From Clostridiales bacterium (lineage in GTDB: Bacteria; Bacillota; Clostridia; Peptostreptococcales; Anaerovoracaceae), in assembly GCA_012799165.1 (NCBI GenBank), contig JAAZLU010000070.1:1-9451 (forward strand): a DNA stretch of 9,451 nt, in the 5' to 3' direction. The notes under the pieces are model-generated. The model did no database searches, had not been told where the DNA came from, and saw only the letters and a program-made list of their open reading frames with translations. A program made the translations under genes and the position numbers. Shown piece by piece: positions 1 to 7,701 of this stretch. The stretch's first letter is position 1. Every line of letters starts with the position of its first letter.

Positions 1-89
1 AAAATAGCGATGCTGTACAGGAATTGCTAATCTCCGGCAAGCAGCAACGAACCTTAACATAATCTTTATTATGCAACCAAATCGCAAAA

Positions 90-176
90 CTCATGTAAGC
101 GAAGTATAAAATCTTACCTAACCGGAGCATAGAAGCTTATGTAGGCGAAATATAAAATTTCATATAGCCGGAACGC
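90..176. repeat. Two imperfect direct copies of a ~41-base element at 46-base spacing
   Basis: Positions 90-130 and 136-176 align without gaps at about 30 of 41 positions. The best shared blocks are ATGTA-GCGAA, TATAAAAT and CCGGA. After the second copy, GCAAAA at 175-180 echoes GCAAAA at 84-89, so the period reflects about 46 bases of related sequence. Further left, CCGGCAAGC at 34-42 and CGAACCTTAACATAATCTT at 48-66 look like decayed copies. Both copies have short inverted repeats around the AT-rich core: GTAAG/CTTAC at 95-99 and 113-117, and GAAAT/ATTTC at 147-151 and 157-161. No coding sense was found. Function unknown. Confidence 0.55.
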
Positions 177-201
177 AAAAACTTGAGAAACACCCCCTCA
201 A
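177..201 (-). terminator. Candidate weak intrinsic terminator after the carboxypeptidase gene
   Basis: About 40 bases past the stop at 241, the minus strand reads TTGAG (201-197), a short G-rich interval, then CTCAA (187-183), G and five T's (181-177). The five base pairs can be extended by two G-T pairs, leaving a 5-base loop. Position and T-run fit a rho-independent terminator. The stem is short and low in GC, so termination may be partial. Confidence 0.45.
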
Positions 202-240
202 TTCTACGCGTTTACAAATTCGTCAATGGAATCCGCCAAT

Positions 241-1482
241 TCAGCCTCTTTTCTTTTTCACCCACATCAAAGCGATTGTAAACCCGATGACGAGAACTGC
301 AATAACAGTTATTACCGGGAAAATCGAGGTCTTCGCGTCCGAGGAAGCTATCAGGTCCGCTGCTCTGAGGTTCCCGAATTCATCCGCAAGAACTATGCTT
401 CCGACGATCTGCCCCTTCCTTACCTCAAGGCCGACATCCTCGGAAGGATATACCTTATAGCTCGGATTCTCATCCTGAGACAGTATATACAGATCTTCAC
501 CGGGAGCCGCGTCTATATTCTTGGAAAAGCTGAGCTTGGTGCTCATAACTCCCTCTATGTTCTCTCCCGCAGCAAAACCCGCCTTTTTAAAGGATCTTGC
601 CCATCTGAACAGGGAAGTCATATCGGCGAACTGATACTCCACCCATCTGCCCTTTTCGTTCTTCACATCGTGTGCATGCATCACGACCCCGTAAAATGTT
701 AAATCTTCGTGCCGCATCTGGCAGGAAAAATTATTGGCCGACTCCGGAATATACCCGGTCTTTATCCCGCGTATATCCTCTTCAAAACCCGTTATATATT
801 CCTCAATTCCCTTCGGAAACATCACTCCGTTGAAGGAAGAATACAGGTAAGAACTCTTTCTTACATCATTGGAGGAGAGCTTTCCCTTTTCCTTGCTGAC
901 GATCTCCACGAACTTCTCGTTTTGCATCGCATATCGGCAAAGTTTGAGCATATCGCGGCAAGTAACCTGACTGTATCGGGACAAACCGTGAGTATCGTAG
1001 TAAATCGTGCTGTCCATCCCGAGCTCTCTAGCCTTCTCGTTCATCTTCTGCACAAAGCCGTCGATATCGCCGCTCACATGCTCCGCGAGGACATTGGCAG
1101 CCTCGTTTGCCGAGACAATCAAAAGATAGTCCATCAGCTCGGCCACGCTCACTTCCTCGCCTTCCAAGAGATGAAAGTCGGCCATCCAGCTGCAATAGCG
1201 GGGGGAAACCGCCTCCTTCGAAACGATCGCGCTTCCCGAAAGCTCCGGATTATACTCGAGCACGAGCATCGCTGTCATAACTTTGGTCATGCTCGCCGGC
1301 GCATTAACGGCGTCGATATCCTTATCGTACAGAAAGGTATCCGTACTCTCCTCATAGAGCAGGGCCATTCGGGAATTGGTAATCTCGGGCTTTTCTTCAA
1401 CTATCCGTTCCGCACCCGAAATAAACGGAAATATCGCTGTTAAAGCTATCAGAAACAGCAACGAAAGAGTCTTCTTTCTCAT
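241..1482 (-). CDS. D-alanyl-D-alanine carboxypeptidase, serine type (PBP5-like, peptidase S11)
   Basis: This family removes the terminal D-Ala from peptidoglycan pentapeptides outside the cytoplasmic membrane. The 413-residue protein starts with a signal peptide (MRKK, a hydrophobic stretch to about 21, then SGAE as a plausible cleavage site). The three penicillin-binding motifs are present: SMTK with nucleophile Ser64 and Lys67, SAN at 124-126, and KTG at 241-243. A C-terminal S11 domain of mostly beta character follows, and residues 387-408 form a transmembrane anchor ending in VKKKRG. The start chosen is the ATG at 1482, with AGGAGAGG at 1498-1491, 8 bases upstream. The frame is open to 1563, but that extension runs into purL and would bury the signal peptide. 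The residue after KTGY is Ile where Thr is common. The paralogue (DacA, DacB, DacF) cannot be settled, so no symbol is given. It lies 55 bases after purL and may be co-transcribed. Confidence 0.93.
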   Translation of the reverse strand: MRKKTLSLLFLIALTAIFPFISGAERIVEEKPEITNSRMALLYEESTDTFLYDKDIDAVNAPASMTKVMTAMLVLEYNPELSGSAIVSKEAVSPRYCSWMADFHLLEGEEVSVAELMDYLLIVSANEAANVLAEHVSGDIDGFVQKMNEKARELGMDSTIYYDTHGLSRYSQVTCRDMLKLCRYAMQNEKFVEIVSKEKGKLSSNDVRKSSYLYSSFNGVMFPKGIEEYITGFEEDIRGIKTGYIPESANNFSCQMRHEDLTFYGVVMHAHDVKNEKGRWVEYQFADMTSLFRWARSFKKAGFAAGENIEGVMSTKLSFSKNIDAAPGEDLYILSQDENPSYKVYPSEDVGLEVRKGQIVGSIVLADEFGNLRAADLIASSDAKTSIFPVITVIAVLVIGFTIALMWVKKKRG

Positions 1483-1490
1483 CAACACAA

Positions 1491-1498
1491 CCTCTCCT
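1491..1498 (-). promoter_or_regulatory. Ribosome binding site deciding the carboxypeptidase start
   Basis: AGGAGAGG on the minus strand, 8 bases before the ATG at 1482, is the same octamer as in front of purN. It supports starting the protein at the signal peptide rather than at the ATG at 1563. The 55-base gap after purL (1483-1537) has no convincing promoter or terminator on the minus strand. Confidence 0.7.
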
Positions 1499-1537
1499 GT
1501 TAAGTAAATTATCTTGACAAATCTGCACAGCGACCGC

Positions 1538-4500
1538 TTACTTAAAATACTTCGCCGCCGCAAGGAACATCTTCATGTCGTAATTGCCGGGTACATTCTT
1601 GTACAGATATGAACCCACCCTTTCAGGGTGACCCGTCCTGCCAAGTACGCGCCCGTCGGGCGAGCTTATGCCCTCCACCGCGAAGGCCGAGCCGTTCGGG
1701 TTGCAGCGAATATCTCCGCCGGCATTTCCGCAGTCGTCGACGTATTGAGTCGCAATCTGACCCGCAGCGGCAAGCTTTCTTATCGTCTCTTCGTCCGCGA
1801 CAAAGCGCCCCTCCGCGCAGGAAAGCGCTGCGCTGTATATCTCTCCGGGCTCGGTAAACGCAAGCCAGGGCGAGAGATTCGAAGCCACGCGCAGCTTAAC
1901 TATGCGCGACTGATGACGCCCAATCTTGTTGACCGTAAGCATCGGGCCGCAATCGCCGATATCCTTTATGCTGCCGTAAGGCAGAAGTCCTAACTTCAAC
2001 ATGGCCTCAAAACCGCCGGCGATTCCGAGCATAAGGCCGTCTCTTCTTTCAAGAAGTTCGTTTACGCTCTCCCTGACCGCAGCGTTTCTGAAAAATGCAG
2101 TCACGAAGCTAGCATTTTTATCGGGTTCGCCCTCGCCGGAAAAACCGGCCGGGAGCACTATCAGCTGAGCGTCTCTTACCGCTTCCGCAAAGCCCTCTGC
2201 GGACTGCGCAATCTCTTCGGCTCTAAGGTTTCTTACAACGAAGAACTCCGCCTTTATACCGGCATCCTCTAAAGCCTTTGCGGCGTCGTACTCGCCGTTG
2301 GTGCCGGGCAGTACGGGTATCAGAGCCCTCGGAGCCGCCGTCTTTACCGCGGGAGCCACCCTGCTTTCGGCCTTAAACGTGAAATTCTCCATAGGCCCCG
2401 CATCCTGCTCTATATTGCAGCTGAACACGCTCTCCAGTTTTTCCTCGTATATGTCCATGAGCCTTGCAAGCTCTATGTTTTCATTGCCGTATCCGAACAC
2501 GGGCTCCGCGCTTATCCGGCCTATCAACTCCGCGCCCTCGGGCATATCCTTAAGCTCGAGCAGGAAAGATGCATAATCGTATCCGAACAGGGATTCGGGG
2601 CTTAAGCTGCTTTCAAATTCGAAGCCAAAGCCGTTTCCCATGGCCATCTTAAGCACGGCTTCCGCTATCCCGCCGCTTCCGGGGGTGTAGCAGGATACTG
2701 CCGCGCCGCTTGCGAGCAGCTTTTGAACCTTCTCAAAGCACTTCTTTAAGCTCTCGGCTTCCGGAAGCCCGTCCGCGCCTTTCTTCGGCGCCACGCGCAC
2801 GAGCAGATTGCCCGCCGCTTTAAACTCCGGCGAAACGATCTGCGAAGCCTTCGCCGTGGTAACCGCAAAGGATATCAGCGTGGGCGGAACGGACAGATTC
2901 TCGAAAGTGCCCGACATCGAATCCTTTCCGCCTATGGCGGCGATGCCGAGCTCGTTCTGAGCCCTGAATGCTCCTAAAAGCGCGGCGAGCGGCTTGCCCC
3001 AGTTCTTCGGGTCATTCCCCAATTTCTGAAAATACTCCTGAAAACTCAGATATATGCTGTTTGCTCCCCCGCCTGTGGCTATCAGCTTGGAAACGGATTC
3101 CACCACGGCGAGATAGGCCCCGTGGTAGGGGCTCACTTCGCTTATGTACGGATTGAAGCCCCAGGACATGAGCGAGCAGCAATCCGTGTGCTTCTTCTCC
3201 ATGGGAATCTTATGAGCCATGGCCTGAATGGGCGTGCGCTGCATCTTCCCGCCGAAGGGCATAAGCACGGTTCCGGCACCAACGCTAGCGTCGAAGCGCT
3301 CCGCAATTCCCCTCTTGGAACAGCAGTTGAGATCGTCCGCGAGAGCTTCGTATTTACGCACAAAGCCGCCTTCGGGAAGCTTCTTCTCGAGACTCCCCGC
3401 CTTTACCACATGCGCGCGGCTGTACTTGCTCGCGCCCGCGGAATTGAGGAACTCCCTGCTTATATCCACTATAGTGTCGCCGTTCCAGCTCATGCTAAGG
3501 CGCGGCTCCTCCTTTACGAGCGCTACGGGCGCGGCCTGCAGGTTTTCCGCTGCCGCAAGGGCAAGGAAAGGCTCCACATCTTCCTTGGCCACGACCACGG
3601 CCATGCGCTCCTGCGACTCGCTTATGGCGATCTCCGTTCCGTCGAGCCCCTCGTACTTTGTGGGCACGGCGTTTAAATCTATATCGAGTCCGTCGGCCAG
3701 TTCGCCTATGGCGACGGAGACCCCGCCCGCGCCGAAGTCGTTGCAGCGCTTTATCATGCGGGTGGCATCTCCGTTTCTAAAGAGCCTCAGAATCTTCCTC
3801 TCTTCCGGCGCATTGCCTTTCTGAACTTCAGCCCCGCAGCTTTCCAGGGAACTCAGCTCGTGAGCCTTGGAGGATCCCGCGGCTGCGCCTATGCCGTCCC
3901 GACCGGTATTGCCGCCGAGAAGTATTACTACATCTCCAGGTATAGGGGTTTCGCGCACCACATTATCAGCGGGGGCAGCGGCTATCAGCGCGCCCACTTC
4001 CATGCGCTTGGCAACATAGCCCGGATGATATATCTCGTCCGCTATGCCAGAGGCGAGGCCTATCTGGTTTGCATAGGACGAATTGCCCGCCGCGGCGGTC
4101 GTCACAATCCTGCGCTGCGGCAGCTTTCCTTCCAGAGTTTCCGAGATAGGCGCAAGCGGATTTCCGCCCCCTGTGACCCTCATCGCGGCATAGACATAGG
4201 CCCGCCCCGAGAGCGGATCCCTTATGGCTCCGCCCACGCAGGTGGAAGCGCCTCCGAAAGGCTCTATCTCCGTGGGGTGATTGTGCGTCTCGTTCTTGAA
4301 CAGAAGCAGCCAGGGTTCTTTCTTCCCGTCCGCTTCAACTTCTATTTTTACCGTGCAGGCGTTCTTCTCCTCGGACTCGTCGAGCCCGGGCAAAAGGCCG
4401 CGGCTGCTTAAATCTTTGGCCACTATGGTCGCAAGATCCATAAGGCATATCGGCTTATTGCTTCTTCCAAGCTCCTCGCGCATCTTAAGATACTCTTCGT

Positions 4501-5233
4501 AGCTCCTCTGTATAAAGGCGTCCTCAAAGCTTGCATTCTCAATTACAGTGCTGAAGGTCGTATGCCTGCAGTGATCCGACCAGTATGTGTCCACCATGCG
4601 AAGCTCAGTAACTGTCGGTACCCTGCCCTCGGAGCGGAAATAATCCTGAAAGAAGAGAATATCGTCCAGGTCCATGGCAAGGCCGTATTCGGCGATGATG
4701 TCCTCAAGAGCCTCGCGATCGAGTTCGCAGAAGCCGCAAAGCCTCTCGACACGCTTAGGTTCATCGTATTCCATCTCAAGGCTTCTCGGAAGCTCCATGG
4801 ATGCCTCTTGGCTCTCCACGGGGTTTACAATGTAGCGCTTTATGGTATCCACATCTTCGTCGTCTAAACTTCCGTAAAAAACATAGAGCTTCGCGGAGCG
4901 CAGAGCGGGACGCGGGCCGCCCGATATTATCTGCAGACACTGAGCGGCGGAGTCGACCTTCTGATCGTACTGACCCGGAAGGTATTCGACGGCTAAGACC
5001 TTTCCTCCCTCGGCATCGAAATCCTCCGAAGCCGTCTCCACCCGGGGCTCGGAAAATAACCTTGTCTTTGCATATTCAAAGAGCTCCGCGCTTACGCCTT
5101 CAACATCGTAGCGGTCGATTACCCTCACCCTCTTAAGTCCGCTTATGCCGAGCAGCTCCACTGCCTCTTTAAGCAGCGCTGATGCCTCCGAATCAAAGCC
5201 CTCTTTCTTTTCCACATAGACTCTGTAAACCAT
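1538..5233 (-). CDS. purL: Phosphoribosylformylglycinamidine synthase, single chain, with altered glutaminase site
   Basis: FGAM synthase converts FGAR to FGAM with ATP and an amide nitrogen. The 1231-residue chain fits the clostridial single-chain class (clade II). Order: PurS-like N-terminal region (about 1-140); linker; synthetase halves with DTYWSDHCRHTTF (215-227), KNETHNHPTEIEPFGG (313-328), GGNTGRDGIGAAAGSS (440-455), NDFGAGGVSVAIGELADG (498-515), GGKMQRTPIQ (661-670) and GGKDSMSG (768-775); then a class I glutaminase domain from about 968. There the nucleophile elbow, normally GICNG, reads GIAGG with Ala1072 at the cysteine position; GTNCEYD reads GTNGEYD and the usual PGGFSGGDEPD reads PAGFSGEGEPD. 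His1202 and Glu1204 of GHPER remain. So the synthetase looks intact while the glutaminase is probably inactive. The ATG follows purD by 3 bases, with GGAGG 8 bases upstream. It is the last purine gene visible here. Confidence 0.96.
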   Translation of the reverse strand: MVYRVYVEKKEGFDSEASALLKEAVELLGISGLKRVRVIDRYDVEGVSAELFEYAKTRLFSEPRVETASEDFDAEGGKVLAVEYLPGQYDQKVDSAAQCLQIISGGPRPALRSAKLYVFYGSLDDEDVDTIKRYIVNPVESQEASMELPRSLEMEYDEPKRVERLCGFCELDREALEDIIAEYGLAMDLDDILFFQDYFRSEGRVPTVTELRMVDTYWSDHCRHTTFSTVIENASFEDAFIQRSYEEYLKMREELGRSNKPICLMDLATIVAKDLSSRGLLPGLDESEEKNACTVKIEVEADGKKEPWLLLFKNETHNHPTEIEPFGGASTCVGGAIRDPLSGRAYVYAAMRVTGGGNPLAPISETLEGKLPQRRIVTTAAAGNSSYANQIGLASGIADEIYHPGYVAKRMEVGALIAAAPADNVVRETPIPGDVVILLGGNTGRDGIGAAAGSSKAHELSSLESCGAEVQKGNAPEERKILRLFRNGDATRMIKRCNDFGAGGVSVAIGELADGLDIDLNAVPTKYEGLDGTEIAISESQERMAVVVAKEDVEPFLALAAAENLQAAPVALVKEEPRLSMSWNGDTIVDISREFLNSAGASKYSRAHVVKAGSLEKKLPEGGFVRKYEALADDLNCCSKRGIAERFDASVGAGTVLMPFGGKMQRTPIQAMAHKIPMEKKHTDCCSLMSWGFNPYISEVSPYHGAYLAVVESVSKLIATGGGANSIYLSFQEYFQKLGNDPKNWGKPLAALLGAFRAQNELGIAAIGGKDSMSGTFENLSVPPTLISFAVTTAKASQIVSPEFKAAGNLLVRVAPKKGADGLPEAESLKKCFEKVQKLLASGAAVSCYTPGSGGIAEAVLKMAMGNGFGFEFESSLSPESLFGYDYASFLLELKDMPEGAELIGRISAEPVFGYGNENIELARLMDIYEEKLESVFSCNIEQDAGPMENFTFKAESRVAPAVKTAAPRALIPVLPGTNGEYDAAKALEDAGIKAEFFVVRNLRAEEIAQSAEGFAEAVRDAQLIVLPAGFSGEGEPDKNASFVTAFFRNAAVRESVNELLERRDGLMLGIAGGFEAMLKLGLLPYGSIKDIGDCGPMLTVNKIGRHQSRIVKLRVASNLSPWLAFTEPGEIYSAALSCAEGRFVADEETIRKLAAAGQIATQYVDDCGNAGGDIRCNPNGSAFAVEGISSPDGRVLGRTGHPERVGSYLYKNVPGNYDMKMFLAAAKYFK

Positions 5234-5236
5234 CCT

Positions 5237-6505
5237 CTATACCTCCATGCCCTTGAGGGCCCTGGCTCCTATATCCTTTCTGTAATACGCATTCGCAAAA
5301 CTTATGCGGGAAACGGCATCGTAAGCTTTCTTCACCGCAAGCGGGAGACTCTCCGCCACAGCCGTGCAACCGAGCACCCTGCCGCCGTTGCTCACGAGAA
5401 CTCCGTCCCTTTCGGCGGCTCCGGCGATATATACCTCCGCATCAAGTTCTGCAGGTATATGCAGCTCAAAGCCCTTTTCGTAATCGCCCGGATAACCCTC
5501 AGAGGCCATTATAACGCAGCAGGCGCAATCCTTACTGAACTCGACCTCAATCTCTGCGAGCCGCTCCTCCGTCACAGCTTTCATTATCTCCAGAAGGTCC
5601 GTTTTAAGCAGAGGCAGCACAACCTGAGTCTCGGGGTCGCCGAAGCGGCAGTTGTATTCTATAAGCTTGGGCCCGTCCCTGGTAAGCATGAGCCCGAAGT
5701 AGAGGCAGCCTTTGAATTTTCGCCCCTCGGCGTTCATGGCGTTCATGGTCGGAATAAATATTTCCTGCATGCAGCGGGCGGCTATATCCTCGCTGTAATA
5801 AGGATTGGGGGCAATCGCGCCCATGCCGCCTGTGTTGAGACCGCGGTCACCGTCCAGCGCCCTCTTGTGATCCATCGAAGATACCATGGGAACCAGCTTC
5901 GTGCCGTCCGTAAAGCTGAGCACGGAAAGCTCGGGGCCTTCCAGAAATTCCTCTATAACTACGCTATTTCCGCTTGCGCCGAATTTTTTATCCCTCATTA
6001 TGGACAGCAGGGCATCTCTCGCCTCCTGCCTCGTTTCGGCTATTATTACGCCCTTTCCAAGAGCCAGCCCATCCGCCTTTACCACGGTGGGAAGCGGGCA
6101 TTCTTCCACATATTCAAGAGCCGCATCGATGTCGCTGAAGACCTCGTAGGCCGCCGTGGGAATGCCGTATTTCTTCATCAGATTCTTGGAAAAAACCTTG
6201 CTGCCTTCTATTACGGCCGCCTTCGCGTCGGGGCCGAAGCAGGGTATTCCAAGGGCGGAAAGCCTGTCCACGCAGCCCGCAACGAGCGGATCATCGGGAG
6301 TAACCACGGCATAATCAATTTCGTTTTTCTTCGCGAAATCCGCGATGGCATCCAGGTCCATGGCCTTTATTCCTGTGCATACGGCATCGCCCCTCATGCC
6401 GGCATTGCCGGGCAGGGCGTATATCGTTTTAAGCGCATCGTTTTCCTTGAGTTTTTTGATTATGGCGTGCTCTCTTCCGCCGCCGCCTACGACCATTATT
6501 TTCAT
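5237..6505 (-). CDS. purD: Phosphoribosylamine-glycine ligase (GAR synthetase)
   Basis: PurD joins phosphoribosylamine and glycine using ATP to make GAR, the second step of the pathway. At 422 residues it has the usual family length. The N-terminal domain begins MKIMVVGGGGREHAI, with the conserved GGREHA loop at 8-13, and has TPDDPLVAG at 69-77. The ATP-grasp part includes PTVVKADGLALGKGV (139-153), VIEEFLEGPELSV (183-195), DHKRALDGDRGLNTGGMGA (212-230), and GPKLIEYNCRFGDPE (278-292), which carries the metal- and ATP-binding Glu and Asn. The C-terminal domain is complete. The ATG start lies 15 bases past the purH stop, with a GGGGA stretch as a modest ribosome binding site. The gene ends 3 bases before purL. 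No unusual substitution was seen. The call is secure. Confidence 0.97.
   Translation of the reverse strand: MKIMVVGGGGREHAIIKKLKENDALKTIYALPGNAGMRGDAVCTGIKAMDLDAIADFAKKNEIDYAVVTPDDPLVAGCVDRLSALGIPCFGPDAKAAVIEGSKVFSKNLMKKYGIPTAAYEVFSDIDAALEYVEECPLPTVVKADGLALGKGVIIAETRQEARDALLSIMRDKKFGASGNSVVIEEFLEGPELSVLSFTDGTKLVPMVSSMDHKRALDGDRGLNTGGMGAIAPNPYYSEDIAARCMQEIFIPTMNAMNAEGRKFKGCLYFGLMLTRDGPKLIEYNCRFGDPETQVVLPLLKTDLLEIMKAVTEERLAEIEVEFSKDCACCVIMASEGYPGDYEKGFELHIPAELDAEVYIAGAAERDGVLVSNGGRVLGCTAVAESLPLAVKKAYDAVSRISFANAYYRKDIGARALKGMEV
5242..5246 (-). promoter_or_regulatory. Ribosome binding site of purL inside the purD end
   Basis: GGAGG on the minus strand, 8 bases before the ATG at 5233, is formed by the last sense codons of purD just before its TAG. 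It supports the ATG start and translational coupling of purD and purL. Confidence 0.65.
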
Positions 6506-6520
6506 CGTCGATTCCCCGCA

Positions 6521-7699
6521 TCAGTGGTGGAAAAGCCTCATTCCGGTAAATACCATCACCATCCCGTATTCGTTTGCGGTCTGTATTACGAGATCGTCCC
6601 TGACCGAGCCGCCGGGCTGCGCCACATAGCGGACGCCGCTCTTGTAGGCTCTTTCTATGTTATCTCCGAACGGGAAGAAAGCGTCGGAGCCTATGCTCAC
6701 GCCGCTCTGCGTGGCTATCCAGGCTTTCCTTTCCTCTCTCGTAAACTCCTCTGGCTTTACATAAAATATATTCTGCCACCTGCCCTCCGCGAGAACATCC
6801 TGGCACTCATCGGAAATGTAGATGTCTATGGCATTGTCGCGCTCCGGGCGTCCGAGCGAAGGCAGGAACTGAAGTCCGAGCACTTTGGGACTCTGGCGCA
6901 GATACCAGTTGTCGGCCTTGTTTCCCGCGAGCCTCGTGCAGTGTATGCGGCTCTGCTGTCCAGCGCCCACACCTATGGCCTGCCCGTTCTTCACATAACA
7001 CACGGAGTTGGACTGAGTGTATTTAAGGGTTATCAAGGCCACCGTAAGGTCGATCTTGGCCTGAGCCGTAAGCTCCTTGTTTTCGCTTACCACATTGGAG
7101 AGCAAGGCCTCATTTATCTCAAAATCGTTGTGCCCCTGCTCAAAGGTAACTCCAAATACATCCTTGCACTCCTGAGAGGCCGCGCTGTAGTCGGGGTCTA
7201 TCTGCACTATATTGTAGTTGCCTTTCTTCTTGGTTTTGAGTATTTCAAGAGCTTCCTGCGTATATGCCGGAGCTATGATGCCGTCCGAAACCTCTACCTT
7301 AAGATATTTAGCCACGGAGGCATCGCAGGTATCGGAGAGCGCCGCCCAATCGCCGAAGGAACTGAGCCTGTCGGCGCCTCTGGCCCTTATGTAAGCGCAG
7401 GCTATCGGAGAAAGCTCGGCATCCGGCTCCACAAAATATATCTTGCGCATCATCTCGTCCAAAGGAAGACCCACGGCGGCTCCTGCGGGCGAAACATGTT
7501 TAAAGCTCGCCGCCGAGGGCAGCCCGGTGGCCGCCTTGAGCTCCTTTGCAAGCTGCCAGGAGTTTAAGGCATCCAGGAAGTTTATAAATCCGGGGCGACC
7601 ATTGAGAATCTTAACCGGAAGTTCGCTTCCGTCCTTCATGTAAATCTTCGCGGGCTTCTGATTGGGGTTGCAGCCGTACTTCAGTTCAAATTCCTTCAT
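6521..7699 (-). CDS. purH: AICAR formyltransferase, stand-alone (PurH without the cyclohydrolase domain)
   Basis: The enzyme formylates AICAR with 10-formyl-tetrahydrofolate to give FAICAR. At 392 residues it has only the AICARFT half; classical bifunctional PurH is about 510-530 residues with an N-terminal MGS-like domain, which is absent. Residues 7-16 (KYGCNPNQKP) correspond to the usual start of the AICARFT domain. FKHVSPAGAA at 66-75 carries the Lys67-His68 pair expected at the active site. Further motifs are KYTQSNSV (226-233), GVGAGQQSR (243-251), SDAFFPFGDNIERA (338-351) and QPGGSVRDD (361-369). The C-terminus is FTGMRLFHH, a variant of the common TGxRHFRH ending. AGGAGA at 7711-7706 sits 6 bases before the ATG, overlapping the end of purO; the gap to purO is 2 bases. 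It pairs functionally with PurO just upstream. The stand-alone form is typical of Clostridia, so this is not a truncation. Confidence 0.95.
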   Translation of the reverse strand: MKEFELKYGCNPNQKPAKIYMKDGSELPVKILNGRPGFINFLDALNSWQLAKELKAATGLPSAASFKHVSPAGAAVGLPLDEMMRKIYFVEPDAELSPIACAYIRARGADRLSSFGDWAALSDTCDASVAKYLKVEVSDGIIAPAYTQEALEILKTKKKGNYNIVQIDPDYSAASQECKDVFGVTFEQGHNDFEINEALLSNVVSENKELTAQAKIDLTVALITLKYTQSNSVCYVKNGQAIGVGAGQQSRIHCTRLAGNKADNWYLRQSPKVLGLQFLPSLGRPERDNAIDIYISDECQDVLAEGRWQNIFYVKPEEFTREERKAWIATQSGVSIGSDAFFPFGDNIERAYKSGVRYVAQPGGSVRDDLVIQTANEYGMVMVFTGMRLFHH

Positions 7700-7701
7700 T
7701 T

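Larger units (their letters stand above)
1..240. other. AT-rich non-coding segment left of the carboxypeptidase gene
   Basis: I find no supportable gene here. The segment holds the candidate terminator at 177-201, the imperfect tandem element at 90-176, and a perfect inverted repeat at 58-73 (CATAAT, 4-base spacer, ATTATG). Composition is clearly more AT-rich than the genes beside it. The window edge cuts it at 1, so what follows on the left is unknown. Confidence 0.6.

Noticed and set aside
13..20. Palindrome CTGTACAG as an operator or terminator
   Set aside because: An isolated 8-base palindrome with no T-run and no second copy; expected by chance.
709..1443. Plus-strand open frame antisense to the carboxypeptidase gene
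   Set aside because: The minus strand carries SxxK, SxN and KTG motifs with a signal peptide; the plus-strand product resembles nothing and has no proper start context.
1514..1548. TTGACA on the plus strand between purL and the carboxypeptidase gene, as a promoter
   Set aside because: The nearest TAAAAT-like box is 23 bases away, too far, and no gene on the plus strand follows. The minus-strand GATAAT in the same gap lacks a -35 box.
1483..1563. N-terminal extension of the carboxypeptidase to an ATG inside purL
   Set aside because: It would place 27 residues before a clear signal peptide, and the ATG at 1482 has AGGAGAGG at the right distance.
5459..7567. A 702-codon open frame on the plus strand antisense to purD and purH
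   Set aside because: It covers two clearly recognised genes on the other strand, has no recognisable motifs, and its length follows from the codon bias of those genes. A shadow frame.
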